A stretch of DNA of 64,000 bases from Pseudomicrostroma phylloplanum (lineage: Eukaryota; Basidiomycota; Exobasidiomycetes; Microstromatales). Shown here piece after piece: positions 22,328-34,491 of this stretch (positions are counted from its first letter, which is position 1; each line of letters begins with the position of its first letter). A program made the position numbers and the translations under genes. The notes beneath the pieces were generated by a model. That model was not told the DNA's origin and ran no database searches. It saw only the letters and a program-made list of their open reading frames with translations. The DNA lies in contig BCHS01000001.1 of the NCBI GenBank assembly GCA_039545275.1, forward strand, positions 1,938,853 through 2,002,852, in the 5' to 3' direction.

Positions 22328-23380
22328 TCAAGCGCCTGTCCTGAGCCCCACGCCCTTGACAGCTCCCGCAAGAATAGCAGCGGTGGCCACTGCCGCTCCG
22401 ATGAGGAAATACGGCAGCATGGTGAAGAGGACAAAGTCTCCCCTGTAGTATCTGTACGCGAGCGTCTCAAGGAAGAAGAGAGCGAGGAACAAGAGCGAAG
22501 TGGAGATCTTGGTCGGAGATGATCCTTTGCCTCCGTACTCGAGCGAGGGGAGGATGGTAGAGAGGAGACCGGAGAGGACGACCCAAGGGACAGCGACGAT
22601 GATGGCTGCTACGACCAGGGAGCGCGTCTTGCCTGGCTTGTCCTCGGTGACTTCCTTCCTGAAAGTATGCCTCCTCTCCTCCCAGGGGAAGAAGCCGAGA
22701 TCCTTGGCCGCCTGATCCCTTGGGGAGAGCTTTCCTGCGGCAGCCTTGGACAGGGAGGGAATGTCGATCTGACCCAGATCGAGCGAGAGGGGCTGAGCTG
22801 CGCGAGATGAGCCAAGGAGGAGACGCAGCTTGTACGTAGCACTCTCAGCGCTGAGCGAGGCAGGGAGTCGGTCCACGCGCTGGCTCCAGGATACCTTGCC
22901 GTCCTCCTTGTTCACCGTAGTGTGGAAACCGGCAATCTTGGACGGCTGGGCGATATTGACGAGCTGAACGATGATCTGCTCCGGGACGCCAACACTGCTG
23001 CTGACGCTGCTTGATGAGGATTTGGAGGACCTCTTGACGACGGGCTCTCCATCGATCGTCTCCTCCTCGGAGGAGCTCTCGCTGCTGCTACTGCTGCTGC
23101 TGCTCTCCCCGTCTCGGTCTTGCTGCTGCACGTCCCCGCTGCTAGTGGGCACGACCAGGCTGAGCCTCAAGATCTCGTCCGATTCGAGTCTGACCAGATC
23201 GTCGGGACCCAGAGAGGAAATGGGCGAGGAAGGGGTGAAAGTATCGCTGAGTCTCGAGGAGCCATCGAGGGTGGTGATTGAGAATTTGCCAGAGGTGAAT
23301 GTCAAGGCGGGAGATGAAGCGGCGAGAGCTGATAATGCAGATGTTGCCAAGATGGCTGCGAGGGGAGTAAAGGACCTCAT
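22328..23380 (-). CDS. SWP1: Oligosaccharyltransferase subunit Swp1/ribophorin II
   Basis: This single exon encodes 350 residues. It has an N-terminal signal peptide (SFTPLAAILATSALSALAASS), a luminal domain interrupted by a Ser/Glu-rich insert near residues 90-135, and three C-terminal membrane helices. The most useful match is the C-terminal part: LGFFPWEERRHTFRKE before the first helix, then FLETLAYRYYRGDFVLFTMLPYFLIG, characteristic of Swp1/RPN2. The protein belongs to the ER oligosaccharyltransferase complex that N-glycosylates nascent proteins. The poly-Ser stretches are low-complexity and probably fast-evolving. It is divergent from NUP192 with 336 bp between the starts. Confidence 0.88.
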   Translation of the reverse strand: MRSFTPLAAILATSALSALAASSPALTFTSGKFSITTLDGSSRLSDTFTPSSPISSLGPDDLVRLESDEILRLSLVVPTSSGDVQQQDRDGESSSSSSSSESSSEEETIDGEPVVKRSSKSSSSSVSSSVGVPEQIIVQLVNIAQPSKIAGFHTTVNKEDGKVSWSQRVDRLPASLSAESATYKLRLLLGSSRAAQPLSLDLGQIDIPSLSKAAAGKLSPRDQAAKDLGFFPWEERRHTFRKEVTEDKPGKTRSLVVAAIIVAVPWVVLSGLLSTILPSLEYGGKGSSPTKISTSLLFLALFFLETLAYRYYRGDFVLFTMLPYFLIGAAVATAAILAGAVKGVGLRTGA

Positions 23381-23716
23381 CTCGTCGTCGTCGTGATCGT
23401 CGTTGAAGCTTGGTAGGGAGGGTTACCAGCTGTACTGCTGTGAATACCAATGAGAAGGTCCGTCCGTGGTGCGTGCAGCTGTGCTGGTGCGTCTGTCTGT
23501 GCCTGTGCCCGTCGCGCGCGGTGCGTGTCTCGTCTCGTCTCCCTCCGACGCCCTGCAACGAGAACAACTGTGAGAGCGGCCCATCCTTCTCAGCGTAGAC
23601 TAGAGGAGACCCGCCCGCCTCGCTCGTACCATCTACAACGACATCCTTACCCCCCTCTCTCTTCTGTCATCGGCCATCGCTCGCTGGCTCAGACGAGTGA
23701 GAGCTCTTCCCCTTCG
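23381..23716. other. Divergent promoter region SWP1/NUP192
   Basis: A compact region between two divergent ATGs that presumably contains both promoters. I recognise no further feature. Confidence 0.45.
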
Positions 23717-26700
23717 ATGGCCACGACATTCGTACCCTCACAGTATGTGAGGCTACATGGCGCCCTACATCGAGCCACCACCTCCCCTTCCTCCTCGGCC
23801 AGTAGCAGCAGCAGCAGCAGTACAGGCTCCGCCAGCAACGACTGGTACATCGCTGTAGATGGACTGAGGAATGAGCTCGTCGATCTCGGTCGGGTCAAGG
23901 GAGCCGATGAGGCGGAAAAGAGGGAGATTGAAGGAGGTGAGACGGGAAGAGGGCGTGGTATAGTCGCGAGCTGATCATACTGACATCGCGAATGTCCTCC
24001 GCATCGCTCTCTCAGGCAAAATCACACTCGCAGGCACGACGCATACCCTCAATTCAGACTTTGCTTCTCTCACACTCTTACTCTCTGCAAGTCTCAATGC
24101 CTCGCCACGGTATTGCGCTTCGCTGCTCCAAGCCGCCCTTTCCTCGCGCTCCCGCTGGCCAAGCCGCTCGCCCATCGAAATCGCCCTCATTCTTTACCAG
24201 AGGGAGAGGTGGGCTCTCACAGAGGCTTGGAAGCAGCTCGTGCAGGCTGCCGTCACCCTTCCACAGGAGGAGTCTCTCGCCAAGCGCAAGCTCGGGCTCA
24301 AGGTCACCCAGGCATTGCAGGCTCTGCTGAGCCTCAAGGTGCATGACTCAAAGCACAACCGCGATGTGACTCTACCGCGACGTCTGCTGCTGGAGATTGA
24401 CTCCCTCAAGATCCAAGGCGGCGAAGTTGAAAAGGCATTGAGGTGTCCTCCTACAAATGCCGCGCGTCGCCTGCCAGACGAGGTGCAACTTGATCGCTTG
24501 GCCGCCATTCGGCAGGAACGCAGAGCCTGGGGTCACGTCCTCTACCTCCTCTGCATCTCTGGTATGCTCCAAGGCGATGACCTGCTCGCCATTGCTCAGT
24601 GGCTCAGCAAAGTCGCCGAAGACGAGCAGACGGGGACAAAAGAAGAGCTCATGCCGTACGTCTTGGCAGCGCTCCTCAGCGGCCTCGAAACCTCTACGAA
24701 GAATTCTCTCGAAGGCATGGCAGGTCCCGGGCTGCCCGACTTGCTGGAAGATCGCTCCGCCCTGAGCCAGCTGAACTCTCTCATCAATACATCGAAATGG
24801 AGCGATGCCTCACTTCAAGCCGTAGTGCAGCTGCAGTGGTGCCTCTTGCTGGTCCAGGTGGTCAAGCATGATCCCAGTCTAGGCAATGAGCTTCATGTCA
24901 CCGACGACTCCGTCACACAGGCTGTCCTCAAGGCCGTGCAAAAGGGAGACGCATTCGTCTACGTCGTCGTGAGGCTCCTTGGCTGGCGGCAACGACTACT
25001 CGACTCTCTTGAAGGCGTGGAGCCAGACGATGCGGGCGTACCTGCTACGACTACAACCTCCTCCAACCACTTTGGAGGCGAAGGAGATGACGAAGTCGAT
25101 GCAGAGTTCCAGCAGTACCTGCTTTCAAGCCTCCACAGCCTCCTGCTTGGCACCTCACGAACCTTCCTGACACTATTGCGCAAGATTCAGAGACAAGAGG
25201 AAGACGCGGCGTTCTCGGCAAGCCGAGCAGGCTCTTCTCAGCCCAACCGACGGTATGATCTGGAGGCCCTGCTAGATGGCATTGCTCTCGTGGTCAGAGG
25301 AGATGTCCCTCTGTCGTTGCCATTCTGGCTATCCCCTGACGGCAGGCGATCTCGTTTCCTGCTCTGGGCTGTGGAACTCCGAGAGGAAGGCCACCAGCGA
25401 GCGCTGCTGGACTTGCTCAGCTCGATGGCTAGTGGAGGCGGAGAAGGAGCATGGCAAGCTCACACGCTCTTGAGCAATCAGCAAGAGGAGAGCGTCAATG
25501 GAGGTCTCATCAGTTGGAATAGACTGTGGGACTGGATGGGATACTACATCGAAGGGCTTCGGGGCAAAGAGAGGGCCGGGATGCCTCCCGGTGAAGCAGC
25601 TCTGCTACGCAGCTTTCTGCGTTTGCTCAAGAGCGTCGTCGCAGGCTCTTACCCCGCCCGCGAGGCCCTCTTGGCAGTCACTCTAACCAGCAATACGCTC
25701 GTCCCAGCCATGACCAACCCAAATCCCTTTGGCATTCCATCATCTTCCTCTTCATCAGCGCTGTCCCTGCAGCAGAGCGGCACCGGAACAACAGTCCTGC
25801 AAAGGCTCTTTTCCCTCTATGTCTGCCCCGTCCCAGTCGAGCTCAAGTCCTCTCTGCTCGACAGTCTGGCTGCGTTTGCTAAAGAGCCGCCGGCCGGCAG
25901 CGTAACACTAGGACGTACAGCAAAGGTCAGACAGGACCTTTGGGCTCTGTTGGAGAGCAGTGGCACTCTTATCTCCACCAAGGCAGCTCCTTCGACTAGC
26001 TATGGTGGTTCCTATGGCGGCTTCAGAGCTCCCCTTCAGCAGTCCGGCGGTGTGCGATACGAGCTCGAGCAAGTCGAAGGACCGAGTGGCTTCTTCCCAG
26101 CCACTACCAGCTTCCTGAACTTCCTCGCCGTGCTCGTCGTACCCAATGGACAGAGTCCGGCTGGTCGATCATCAGGCGACATTCAAGCGCTCGTGTCAGA
26201 CCTACCCGCTGCATCCTCGACCGGTCAACTCGTTCCAACAACGCAGCCACTGGGAGTGCCTTCTTCCTCCATCCCCTTCGACCTCGGTCTCGAAAAGTAC
26301 ATCTCGTTCGTAGTTGACGTCGTTCTGCTCCCTTCTTTGTCCGCAACCAACACAACCCAGCAACGCGAATTTGCTACCTACAGCGAGAAGTGGCGTCTGG
26401 TGGCAGCTTCGCTGCAATTCCTTGACCGATGTCTGTCGGCATTCGACCTTGTCAGCTTGGAAAAGGCCGTTGGATCCTCCGGCGCTCGAGGCGCGGAAGA
26501 CCGCGATACTGTCTTGAGGCTGGGACTCCACCCCGGCTTTGGCGTTATGAAGAGGCTCATGAGCTCCAGCAAACTGCTGCGGGAGATCGTTGCCGTTCTG
26601 ACGCCGAATCTGAATGGCGCTGCAGGCCTCGACCCAAGCAGTGTGGTCGCCAGCTCTGCTGCTGGATTTGAGATTGTCGATTCGCCAGCCGGCAAGAAGG

Positions 26701-29700
26701 CCGTCTATCTCTCGACTGCCGTCAGAACTGCTCTGCGGATCGTAGTGAGGGCCCTCAAGGGTCAGGATCTCTTCCTGCAAGTGTTGCTTCCCACGCTCGC
26801 TGGACTTGCTGAGCCTGACACGCTGGGACAATCAGGAAACACAGCTCCGGGCCTTCCACCTGGTATAGATCTAGAGGCTCGCATTGGCCAGAGCGGCAGC
26901 TACACCGCCATTGACGCCAAGCTTCTTCAAGAGTACGAGGCCGTCGTCCAAATCGCCCTATACATCAACTCAAATCGTGACGACCTGGCTTTGCTGAGCG
27001 TGCAGCTTCTGGGAGAGATTGCTCGCAGCGGTGCTTTCAGTGAAGTAGATCGCTTTGCAGATGGTGTTGCTGGTGTTGGCAGGAAGAAGATGAACAGACT
27101 GGTGGGTCTGCTCGAGATGACCGACGAGAGCGGACGCGTCAAGGATGGAGTCGTCCGGAGACTTGATCTCCTTGCCGAAAGCGACGATGGAGACGGAGTA
27201 GTCTCTACACTGCTTCTCGCAGATGGCTCACCAGAAGGCGAAGGTGACGAGCTCTTGCAAGGTACGACTCCTACCAGTGTGGGAGGAAACGAAGCGGTCT
27301 GTCAGGCAATTCTCGACCTACTCCTTGTCAGCATAGCAAGTCCTCGGTCTGGCCACAACATCGCCCACCTGCTGCTTGGATTCGATCTACGGGTCGGCAA
27401 AGCCGATGAGCAAGTCATCCCCAATCCGGGTCCGGACAATCCTCGAGGTGCTCTGCACTCTATTCTGGACCTGTTGCAGGGCAGCAGGAGCGTTGACGAG
27501 GACGAGGAAGCAGAAGATGCAGACGCGGACCTTCCTACCCTCCTTGACACTCACCCAGGCTTGGCTGAGCGATCGCTACTGCTCCTGGTGCGACTTGCAA
27601 CCCATCCGTTTACAAGCTCGTCGACCTTGCGCTATCTGAGGACCCAGGAAGACTTCTGGGCCCATCAGCTTCGCCGCAACATGACTTCGTATGCAGTGCC
27701 TGTAGAGAGAGGAAGCGATGACACACTCGATGGAGTCACAACCAGTCGTCTCGCCCGCGGAAGCGTCGTCTACCCAGATGGTCAAAGCGTCGCAACATCC
27801 GTTGATGCCCTCGTGGCCAGTCTGCGTACCCGCCGACACCTACTCACTGGAATTGCTCTGGAAGTGCACGGGCTTGTGGCTGTTGGCATGTACTCCCAAG
27901 CGGCCAGGCTTGTGGGAATTTTGTACGGCTCTGGCCTGGTCATCGCCTCGCCTGGGGATAATGGCCGACATGCAGACGATGACAACAGCGTAGGTGACTT
28001 CCTGTCTGGCAAAGCAAAGTCTGCTATCCGCGATGATCAGAGCGGTAATCTCCTCTTGGAACTCTTGCACTCCTTTGACTTTGAGTGGCACGACGAGAGG
28101 GATGGCGTCGCCTCTAACCTCAGCATCCTTGGCGATCTCGACATCTCGCAGGCTCGCAGCGACAGCGCAGCGCGAGAGTTCGACATTGGCAAGTCCATCG
28201 GTCTGCTCGCCTTTGCTCGGCGGGAGCTCGAAAGACAAGGAGAGCTCAGCGAAGCTCGTAAGCGAGCTGCCTTTGACCGAGAAGCTGCCATCGTCTTGCA
28301 ATACGTCAGTGCTCGCAACGCCCACCGCGTCATTGCCGCTGCTCGCAGGACCGCCTTGACCAGCTGGAGGAACGTGCACGACCTTGTCTTGTCTCACGCT
28401 AGCATCCTCTTCAGGCCTGAAGCTCGGGCGACCGTCGTCTTTGACTGCCTCACATCTTTGCTGCCCAAGCTCGAAGGACCCGCTCCCGAGGAAGACCCAG
28501 CATTGGCAGATCTCGCAGCGGGGGCTATCCTGGCCCTCTTGACGAGCTTGCGCAGGCATCGAGTTGCTCTCGGCGCTGCTGCTCAGCTCTCTGGAACCGC
28601 CGACCTCCTGGATGAACTTCCCGTCGACCGCCTGATGCTCACTCTGAGAGCTCTCGTTGGGGCTTTGCTGAGGTCAGGAACTTCTATCTCTGCGCGAGGC
28701 AATCTCTACTCGGCATTGATCAACTTCCTTCAATTGGCTCGAACGGCAGCGCCTCGCGACGAATCGCTGGGACAGTCGGGAGACACCTCCTTCTCTGCAG
28801 CGGGAACCGACATCGACGACGGCGCATCAGCTATCTTCAGCGTCTCTGGCAGTACAGTGGGTGGCGAGCCTGGTCTGCAGCCGTCCCTCCTCGATGTTCG
28901 CACGAGCTCCTTCCTTGCGACCCATGCAGAGCGTCTGGTCTCCGTCGTTGCGCGAGATGCTCTCGACGCGCCTGACGTCTGGCGGACAGTAGCATTCACA
29001 CTCCTCGACAAGCTCTATGCCTTGGAGGCGCTGACTAGCAAGGGCCGCGGAGGGAACTCTCGAGGTCCGCTCGTCCTGGACATCCTCAGCCGAGGTGGTT
29101 TCATGAAGAGCTTCGTTGCCAGGCTCAGGGCCATGGACGTTGAATTGCAAGAGGTTCTACGACCAGATCCATCAAGTCTCAATGCACTGTATGTCTACGA
29201 GTCGATGCTCGCCTTCTTTGGGCGACTTTCGCAGACACGAGAGGGTACAGAGCGACTTCTAGAGGCCAGGCTGTTCGACGTGTTTGCTCAAGCCGATGCT
29301 CTTGCATCTCGGCCTGAAGAGGATCAAGGCTTTGTCGATCTTGAGAGCTTCTTGCCTGCCGCTACGGAGAGGTACGGTGCTCTCCTACTACCTGCCCTTC
29401 AAGTCAGCGTCAGTACCGTCACCAGCGCCACCACTTCTCAACGTTCTCGAGCACCCGTCATTGGCTTTGGAGGCCAGAGGCACCCGGACTCCTCTCACGC
29501 GTCTCACACTGCTCTGCAACAGGTCTTGGCTCTCCTCAACACCCATCGAGACGCATTCCTCGCTGTGCTGAAAGCGGCCACTTCGGACACGACTAGCCTG
29601 GCAACGATTGAGCAGGCCCATCTGATCGTCGCTCTGTTCCTACAGATCCTGCCCATCACCGACGATGACGCTCTCAGCCCGCCACAGCCGCTGTCTGCCT

Positions 29701-30857
29701 TCCATAGTGCCGTCTTGGCATTGGCCGCCGCCTTCTTGCACACCACAGCTTGGCGATCGAGGGTAGTGCCCTTCACCGAGTCAGAGCGAGAGGACGAAGC
29801 TACTGCTGCGCCCGCCCTCAAGGCCGGAGGTGCAGCTCATGGCGCCGTTCACGATGACCTGATGAACGTAGATGGCCAGAATCAGATCGAGAACCTCTTT
29901 GACCTGCATGCTTCACAGATCGTCTCCCGTCTAGTGAGCCTCATCCTCGCTTACCTGGAAGCGGCTAGCGAGACGCACGGACGCACCGGCAACCAGCCCA
30001 ACGTGAGGCCATGCTTCACCTCTGCACTCGTCGTCCCTCAGCCCTTCTCAGTACGAGGTCAATACGACGCACAAGAGGAGCGTCGCTCCCTCGCCCCGCC
30101 CATGACGACGGGTCGACTTGCCTCTGTTCCCAGCCTGGGCGTCGCCCTCGCCTCAATGGACGAAATGGTGGCTTCCCTCGAAGCGGACCTGCAGACGGCC
30201 GAGGGGATCAAGAGTATGCTGGAGAACAGCGAGAATGTGAGACTGGAAGAATGGGACCGAGTAGTCGAGCAATCCCTCCTCGTCGGAGGCGCAGGCGCAG
30301 GCGCAAGCACTACCGGCGGTCTTTCCAGCTCTGCCGCCCCAGCGGCAAGATCTCTGGGAGACTTGGGTCTGGGACAGAGGAAGAGCATCGCGACTCGGCA
30401 GCTGCACGCGCATCTCGCCCTCCTCCGAAGTCGATTCAGCGAGAGGCTCGACCTGGTAGACTTGCTGCTCGTACTCATCCATCGACACTTTGGATTCTAC
30501 CTCTCCCTTTCCTCCTCGAGCAATGGGAGAGCCTCGGCCATTGGAGGGGCAGTAGACGATTTTGCTGCTCCCTGGCGAGCGAGCAGCGCAGGCGCTTCAC
30601 GTCAACAGCGCAGCACTCCAGGAGGCTCAGGGCTAGACTCCCACCCCTCCTCTTCTGACGCTCTCCTCCGTGAAGGAGCCCACCTAGTCCAACTCGCCCT
30701 TGAACGGCTAGGTCGAGTGCTCATCGCGCTCACTTCGCTGGACGCACCGCTGAAGATTAGCGCGCCGAGGGAGAGGAGCGCATTCCTCGAGTTGGTGGGG
30801 AGGAAACTGCAGACGCTTTTGCTTGTTAGGAGGGAGGAAGAGGAGAGGGAGGAATAG
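23717..30857 (+). CDS. NUP192: Nucleoporin Nup192/Nup205, inner-ring scaffold
   Basis: Exon 1 (23717-23936) and one very long exon (24016-30857) join in phase to give 2,353 residues, somewhat longer than human NUP205. The N-terminal part has the family hallmark LDRLAAIRQERRAWGHVLYLLCISG, and the remainder is an almost continuous alpha-solenoid of Leu-rich helices. Nup192 is a large scaffold of the inner ring of the nuclear pore, interacting with Nic96 and Nup53-type linkers. Short acidic or Ser-rich loops (for example after residue 260) and an Ala/Gly/Ser-rich segment near residue 2180 are likely disordered. The first intron is short and has a GTGAG donor. Nothing suggests truncation; the frame is open throughout. 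Confidence 0.93.
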
Positions 30858-31365
30858 AGTGTGGGGTGGACGGATGGACGGGTGGGTACTTTCGATAGAG
30901 AGGGGCAAAAAAGGATCATAAGGGTCGACTTTGTAGTACCAACGACTCGAGCAACGAATACTGAGCAGACCTTCACAATGGCGCACACACAGAGACTGAA
31001 CGCAATGCTGGTGATCAAAAATCAAACAATGTTTTGGAATGTGTGTAACAAAGAGATGAGATTGTGGTACAAGAACGGTTCGGCGCGCCGGGGGAGGCTT
31101 CGAGGCAGTGAGCTGGTGCTGTAGTACTACCAACGAGAGGCCCTGCCCGCGCGAATCGGGGTCCGAGACTGGGAGAAGTGACGACGAGGGAGGGCCGTAG
31201 CTAGACTGATTGTTGTAAAAGGTGTGACATTGAGAGCGGCCGTGGTAGAGAAGAGGGGATCGCCTCTCTCTACTGGAGGAGCACAAGGATGTCAAGCTTG
31301 ACAACAAGTAGTAGTGATACGACCAGGCATCGCCGAGAAACGAAGCTTGCAGATAGCCGCGTCGC
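30858..31365. other. Convergent 3' intergenic region NUP192/RPS14
   Basis: This lies between two 3' ends. It contains A-rich stretches that could carry polyadenylation signals for both genes. I see no further gene. Confidence 0.45.
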
Positions 31366-32125
31366 TCACAGACGACGACCACGTCGACCACCCTTCCTCC
31401 TGGTAGAGTCGGTGGGCACGGGGGTCACATCCTCGATCCTTCCGATCCTGATGCCAGATCGGGCCAGGGCACGGAGAGCGCTCTGAGCTCCAGGGCCGGG
31501 GGTCTTGGTGCCGGTTCCACCAGTGGCACGCAGGCGGACGTGCAGGGCAGTGATGCCGACTTCCTTGCAGCGGGCGGCACAGTCCTGAGCGGCCAACATG
31601 GCGGCGTAAGGAGAGGACTCGTCTCGGTCGGCCTTGACCTTCATACCGCCGGTAACTCGGACGATGGTTTCCTTGCCGGAGAGATCGGTGATGTGGACGA
31701 AGGTGTCGTTGAAAGAGGCGACTGAGAGAGGGAGAGGGGATTGACAGGGGAGGTAGTGAGGTCAGCTACTGTGATCTTGAATCATAAGGATGAAGTGAAC
31801 TGCCCCTCAGAGACTGTCCTAAGCCCCCGGCAGTCATGCTTTCCAGGTGTACCAATGGTCGACTCCAGTATAGAGAATCGAGAATTGATCCACCTCTGCT
31901 CAGCTCCTTCATGACTCATGCTAGTCCCGCACTTGCTCAATGCTGCAACATCATCAAGTCCCCTCCTACCCTGTCTCTCTGATCCCAGTCGCACTGCAGC
32001 CCCATCTTCTAATCCAGCTGTGTATACTCACAGATTCGAGCAACGCCGAAGACGAGCTCGCCCTCTCCGACCTGAGGTCCGAGAGAGACTTCCTGTGCAG
32101 GTGCAGCGCGAACCTTGGGGGGCAT
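31366..32125 (-). CDS. RPS14: 40S ribosomal protein S14 (uS11)
   Basis: Two exons (32032-32125 and 31366-31721) give 149 residues, the usual eukaryotic length. The protein starts [12 protein letters not shown] and continues into [20 protein letters not shown] and [20 protein letters not shown]. It ends in the basic tail with [19 protein letters not shown]. It binds 18S rRNA on the platform of the small subunit. The intron is long for this genome (310 nt), while most neighbours are 50-160 nt. The gene is divergent from RPS8. Confidence 0.97.
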
Positions 32126-33071
32126 CTTGAAGGTTTGGTAGGGGGTGAGGAGGAGGTGGTGATGTACGAAGGAGAGGAAGCAGAAGCCAAAGGCGAGAAG
32201 GACTTGTGGATTTCTTTGCCAGGCGCAGGACGACAGGCGCACACACGCACACGCACGGCGGCACACGCAGAGGGGCGAAGCTGCGCCTGAGCGGGGCGGG
32301 CGGAGTGTCAATGCTCCCCGTCGAACCGCAGACCGCGCAATGATCAGTCGAGCAGAGGCAGCCACCGCCAACCGCCCTCGCCCGACGGGAGCACAGGCGG
32401 GAGGCAAAGGGCGAGTGGCCTGGCGCAGAGGAAATTCCTAGACTACAGGCACAGAGTTAGACGACGGCCTCCTTCCACCCTCACGATCCTACCATCCTCA
32501 TCTCCTCTCCCTTCACCTCAAGACCAGTGAGTATCATTGGTCACATCACACGCACACTCCGCACAGACAGGCGTCGTCGTCTTCTTCATCACCATTCTAC
32601 GAAGCACAGCGCAGCAGGCAGTGACACCGGGCAGACAGGCAGGCAGGCAGGCAGATAGAGCGAGCAGAGACAGTGATACGCAGCCAGAGCAGGAAGGATG
32701 GTACGGCATATAGGCGAAATGACCATTCGAGAGAGGAGCGCTGGAGAAGCATGAGCTGGTTCGCACAGCTCAGTAGTGGCAGCGAGAGAGCTACTCGAAT
32801 CAGGGAAGCTGGAGAAGGGTGAAGCGTATAGAGAGGTTGTACGGGCGGGATGCCCAGACCCAGCAGCAGCCGCCCTGCCCAAATCAGAGGCTCTTCTCGT
32901 CACAAGCTAGGGTCTCGCATGGTGCCACTGTCACTGCCTCTATTCAGCCGTCACTGCTGCTGCCGCTATACTGCTCGTATGGGAATGATGACGATGACGC
33001 TTGTTCTGTGAGTATTCCGACGCGAGCTTCAACTGACCTAGTCCTTTCCCCCCACTGCTCCTTCTTCAGAC
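32126..33071. other. Divergent promoter region RPS14/RPS8
   Basis: This 946-bp stretch separates two divergent ribosomal protein genes, which makes shared control plausible. It includes a CAGG-rich tract near 32630-32655. A pyrimidine-rich CAG close to the RPS8 ATG (33068-33070) may be the acceptor of a 5' UTR intron. No coding frame is convincing. Confidence 0.4.
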
Positions 33072-33710
33072 ATGGGTATCACTCGAGACTCCCGCCACAA
33101 GCGATCGGCCTCCGGTGCCCGCCGAGCATACTACCGCAAGAAGCGCGCTTTCGAGCTCGGCCGACAGGCCTCCAACACCAGGATCGGACCCAAGCGAGTG
33201 CACAGCACCCGTGTCCGTGGTGGTAACATCAAGTACCGTGCTCTCCGTCTGGAGACTGGTAACTTCTCTTGGGGATCCGAGAACATCACTGCCAAGACTC
33301 GTATCCTGGGTGTCGTCTACAATGCCTCGAACAACGAGCTGGTCCGAACCAACACCCTGGTGAAGAACTCGATCATCCAGGTCGACGCTACCCCTTTCCG
33401 CCAGTCCTACGAGAAGCACTACGGCAAGCCCGTCACCACCAAGAGGCGAGCTGCTGGTCAGGGAGCAGAGGAGGCTACCGAGGACCCAGCAAAGAAGTCT
33501 GCCCACGTTCAGCGCAAGATGGAGGGACGAGTGGCCGACTCCAAGATTGACCCTCTGGTCGAGCAGCAGTTCGGTGCCGGTAGACTCTACGCCGCCATCT
33601 CTTCCCGACCTGGTCAGTCTGGCCGCGCTGACGGTTACATCCTCGAGGGAACTGAGCTGGAGTTCTACGTGCGACGTCTGCGTGCCCGTCACGCTGGAAA
33701 GCAGGCTTAG
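33072..33710 (+). CDS. RPS8: 40S ribosomal protein S8 (eS8)
   Basis: One exon of 212 residues. It starts MGITRDSRHKRSASGARRAYY and has GRQASNTRIG and VRVRGGN-type motifs (here HSTRVRGGNIKYRALRLE), then IIQVDATPFRQSYEKHYG. The C-terminal half contains DPLVEQQFGAGRLYAAISSRPGQ and a basic end. eS8 is a structural protein of the small ribosomal subunit. Codons are strongly biased to C- and G-ending forms, as expected for a highly expressed gene. The coding region has no intron, although a 5' UTR intron may end just before the ATG. Confidence 0.97.
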   Translation: MGITRDSRHKRSASGARRAYYRKKRAFELGRQASNTRIGPKRVHSTRVRGGNIKYRALRLETGNFSWGSENITAKTRILGVVYNASNNELVRTNTLVKNSIIQVDATPFRQSYEKHYGKPVTTKRRAAGQGAEEATEDPAKKSAHVQRKMEGRVADSKIDPLVEQQFGAGRLYAAISSRPGQSGRADGYILEGTELEFYVRRLRARHAGKQA

Positions 33711-34491
33711 AGCATTGAGGGCCTGGATGTACTGGTGATCCCCCTCTCTTCGTAAGCCCTGTCATCATCATTGCTTCTCTGTTCTTTGTTCTCTGTCCTT
33801 CTGCCAAAATACACACACACACACACACCACCACCACGCCCGCCCGCCCGCGCGAGCGAGCGCTTTCTGCCATGGGGCTTCCTTGTTGATCATTAGCATC
33901 TCGTATGTGCTCTCTTCTGAGCACTACTTTTCTTCCCCCCAGCAATGAAGCCCCACTGTACTATGTCTCGATGTGATGTTCTTTCCTCTTACAGCGCAAG
34001 CAGCTGCGCTTGTCGTGATTAATCGAGGGAGGGAGGGAGGAAGAGAGGTCGACTTGCCTTGCTTCTCCCCCTCTTACCTTCTACCGGGAGCCATCATCTT
34101 CTCTTCCTTAAGCAGACCACACACATCCTTGTTCGTTTGTTCGTTCGCATCTCCTGCCATGCTCTTTCTGTCTCCTCGGTTCATCCTGTGTTGACTACCG
34201 CAACAAAAGACACGAAGATGGAAAGATAGAGAGGGGAGTGCACATGTCTTGGTGCTGTGATTCTGTTGTGGGGAGCGACATCACAGGCGGAGAAGGCGCA
34301 GGAGAGGAGAAGCGAAGAGGGGCGCCACAGGTGGGTGGTACGATTGCTTCGGTGAGTAGAAAATGTCGAGCGTACAGAACAGCAGGTCCCTCCATTCTTC
34401 GGGCTCAGATCCTCCCCTCTGCAGCGTTACCCTGTCCGTCGATTCGAGAGAGGAGAGCTCTAGACGTGGGTCGACACGTGCATAAACATGA
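33711..34491. other. Convergent 3' intergenic region RPS8/ZIP4
   Basis: It contains an AC-dinucleotide run (about 33811-33830), CCCG/GCGA-type tetramers near 33840-33860 and GGGA repeats near 34027-34045. I see no gene. Confidence 0.45.

Noticed and set aside
31722..32031. A box C/D snoRNA in the long RPS14 intron
   Set aside because: TGATGA- and CTGA-like bits occur, but no terminal stem and no proper spacing can be seen.
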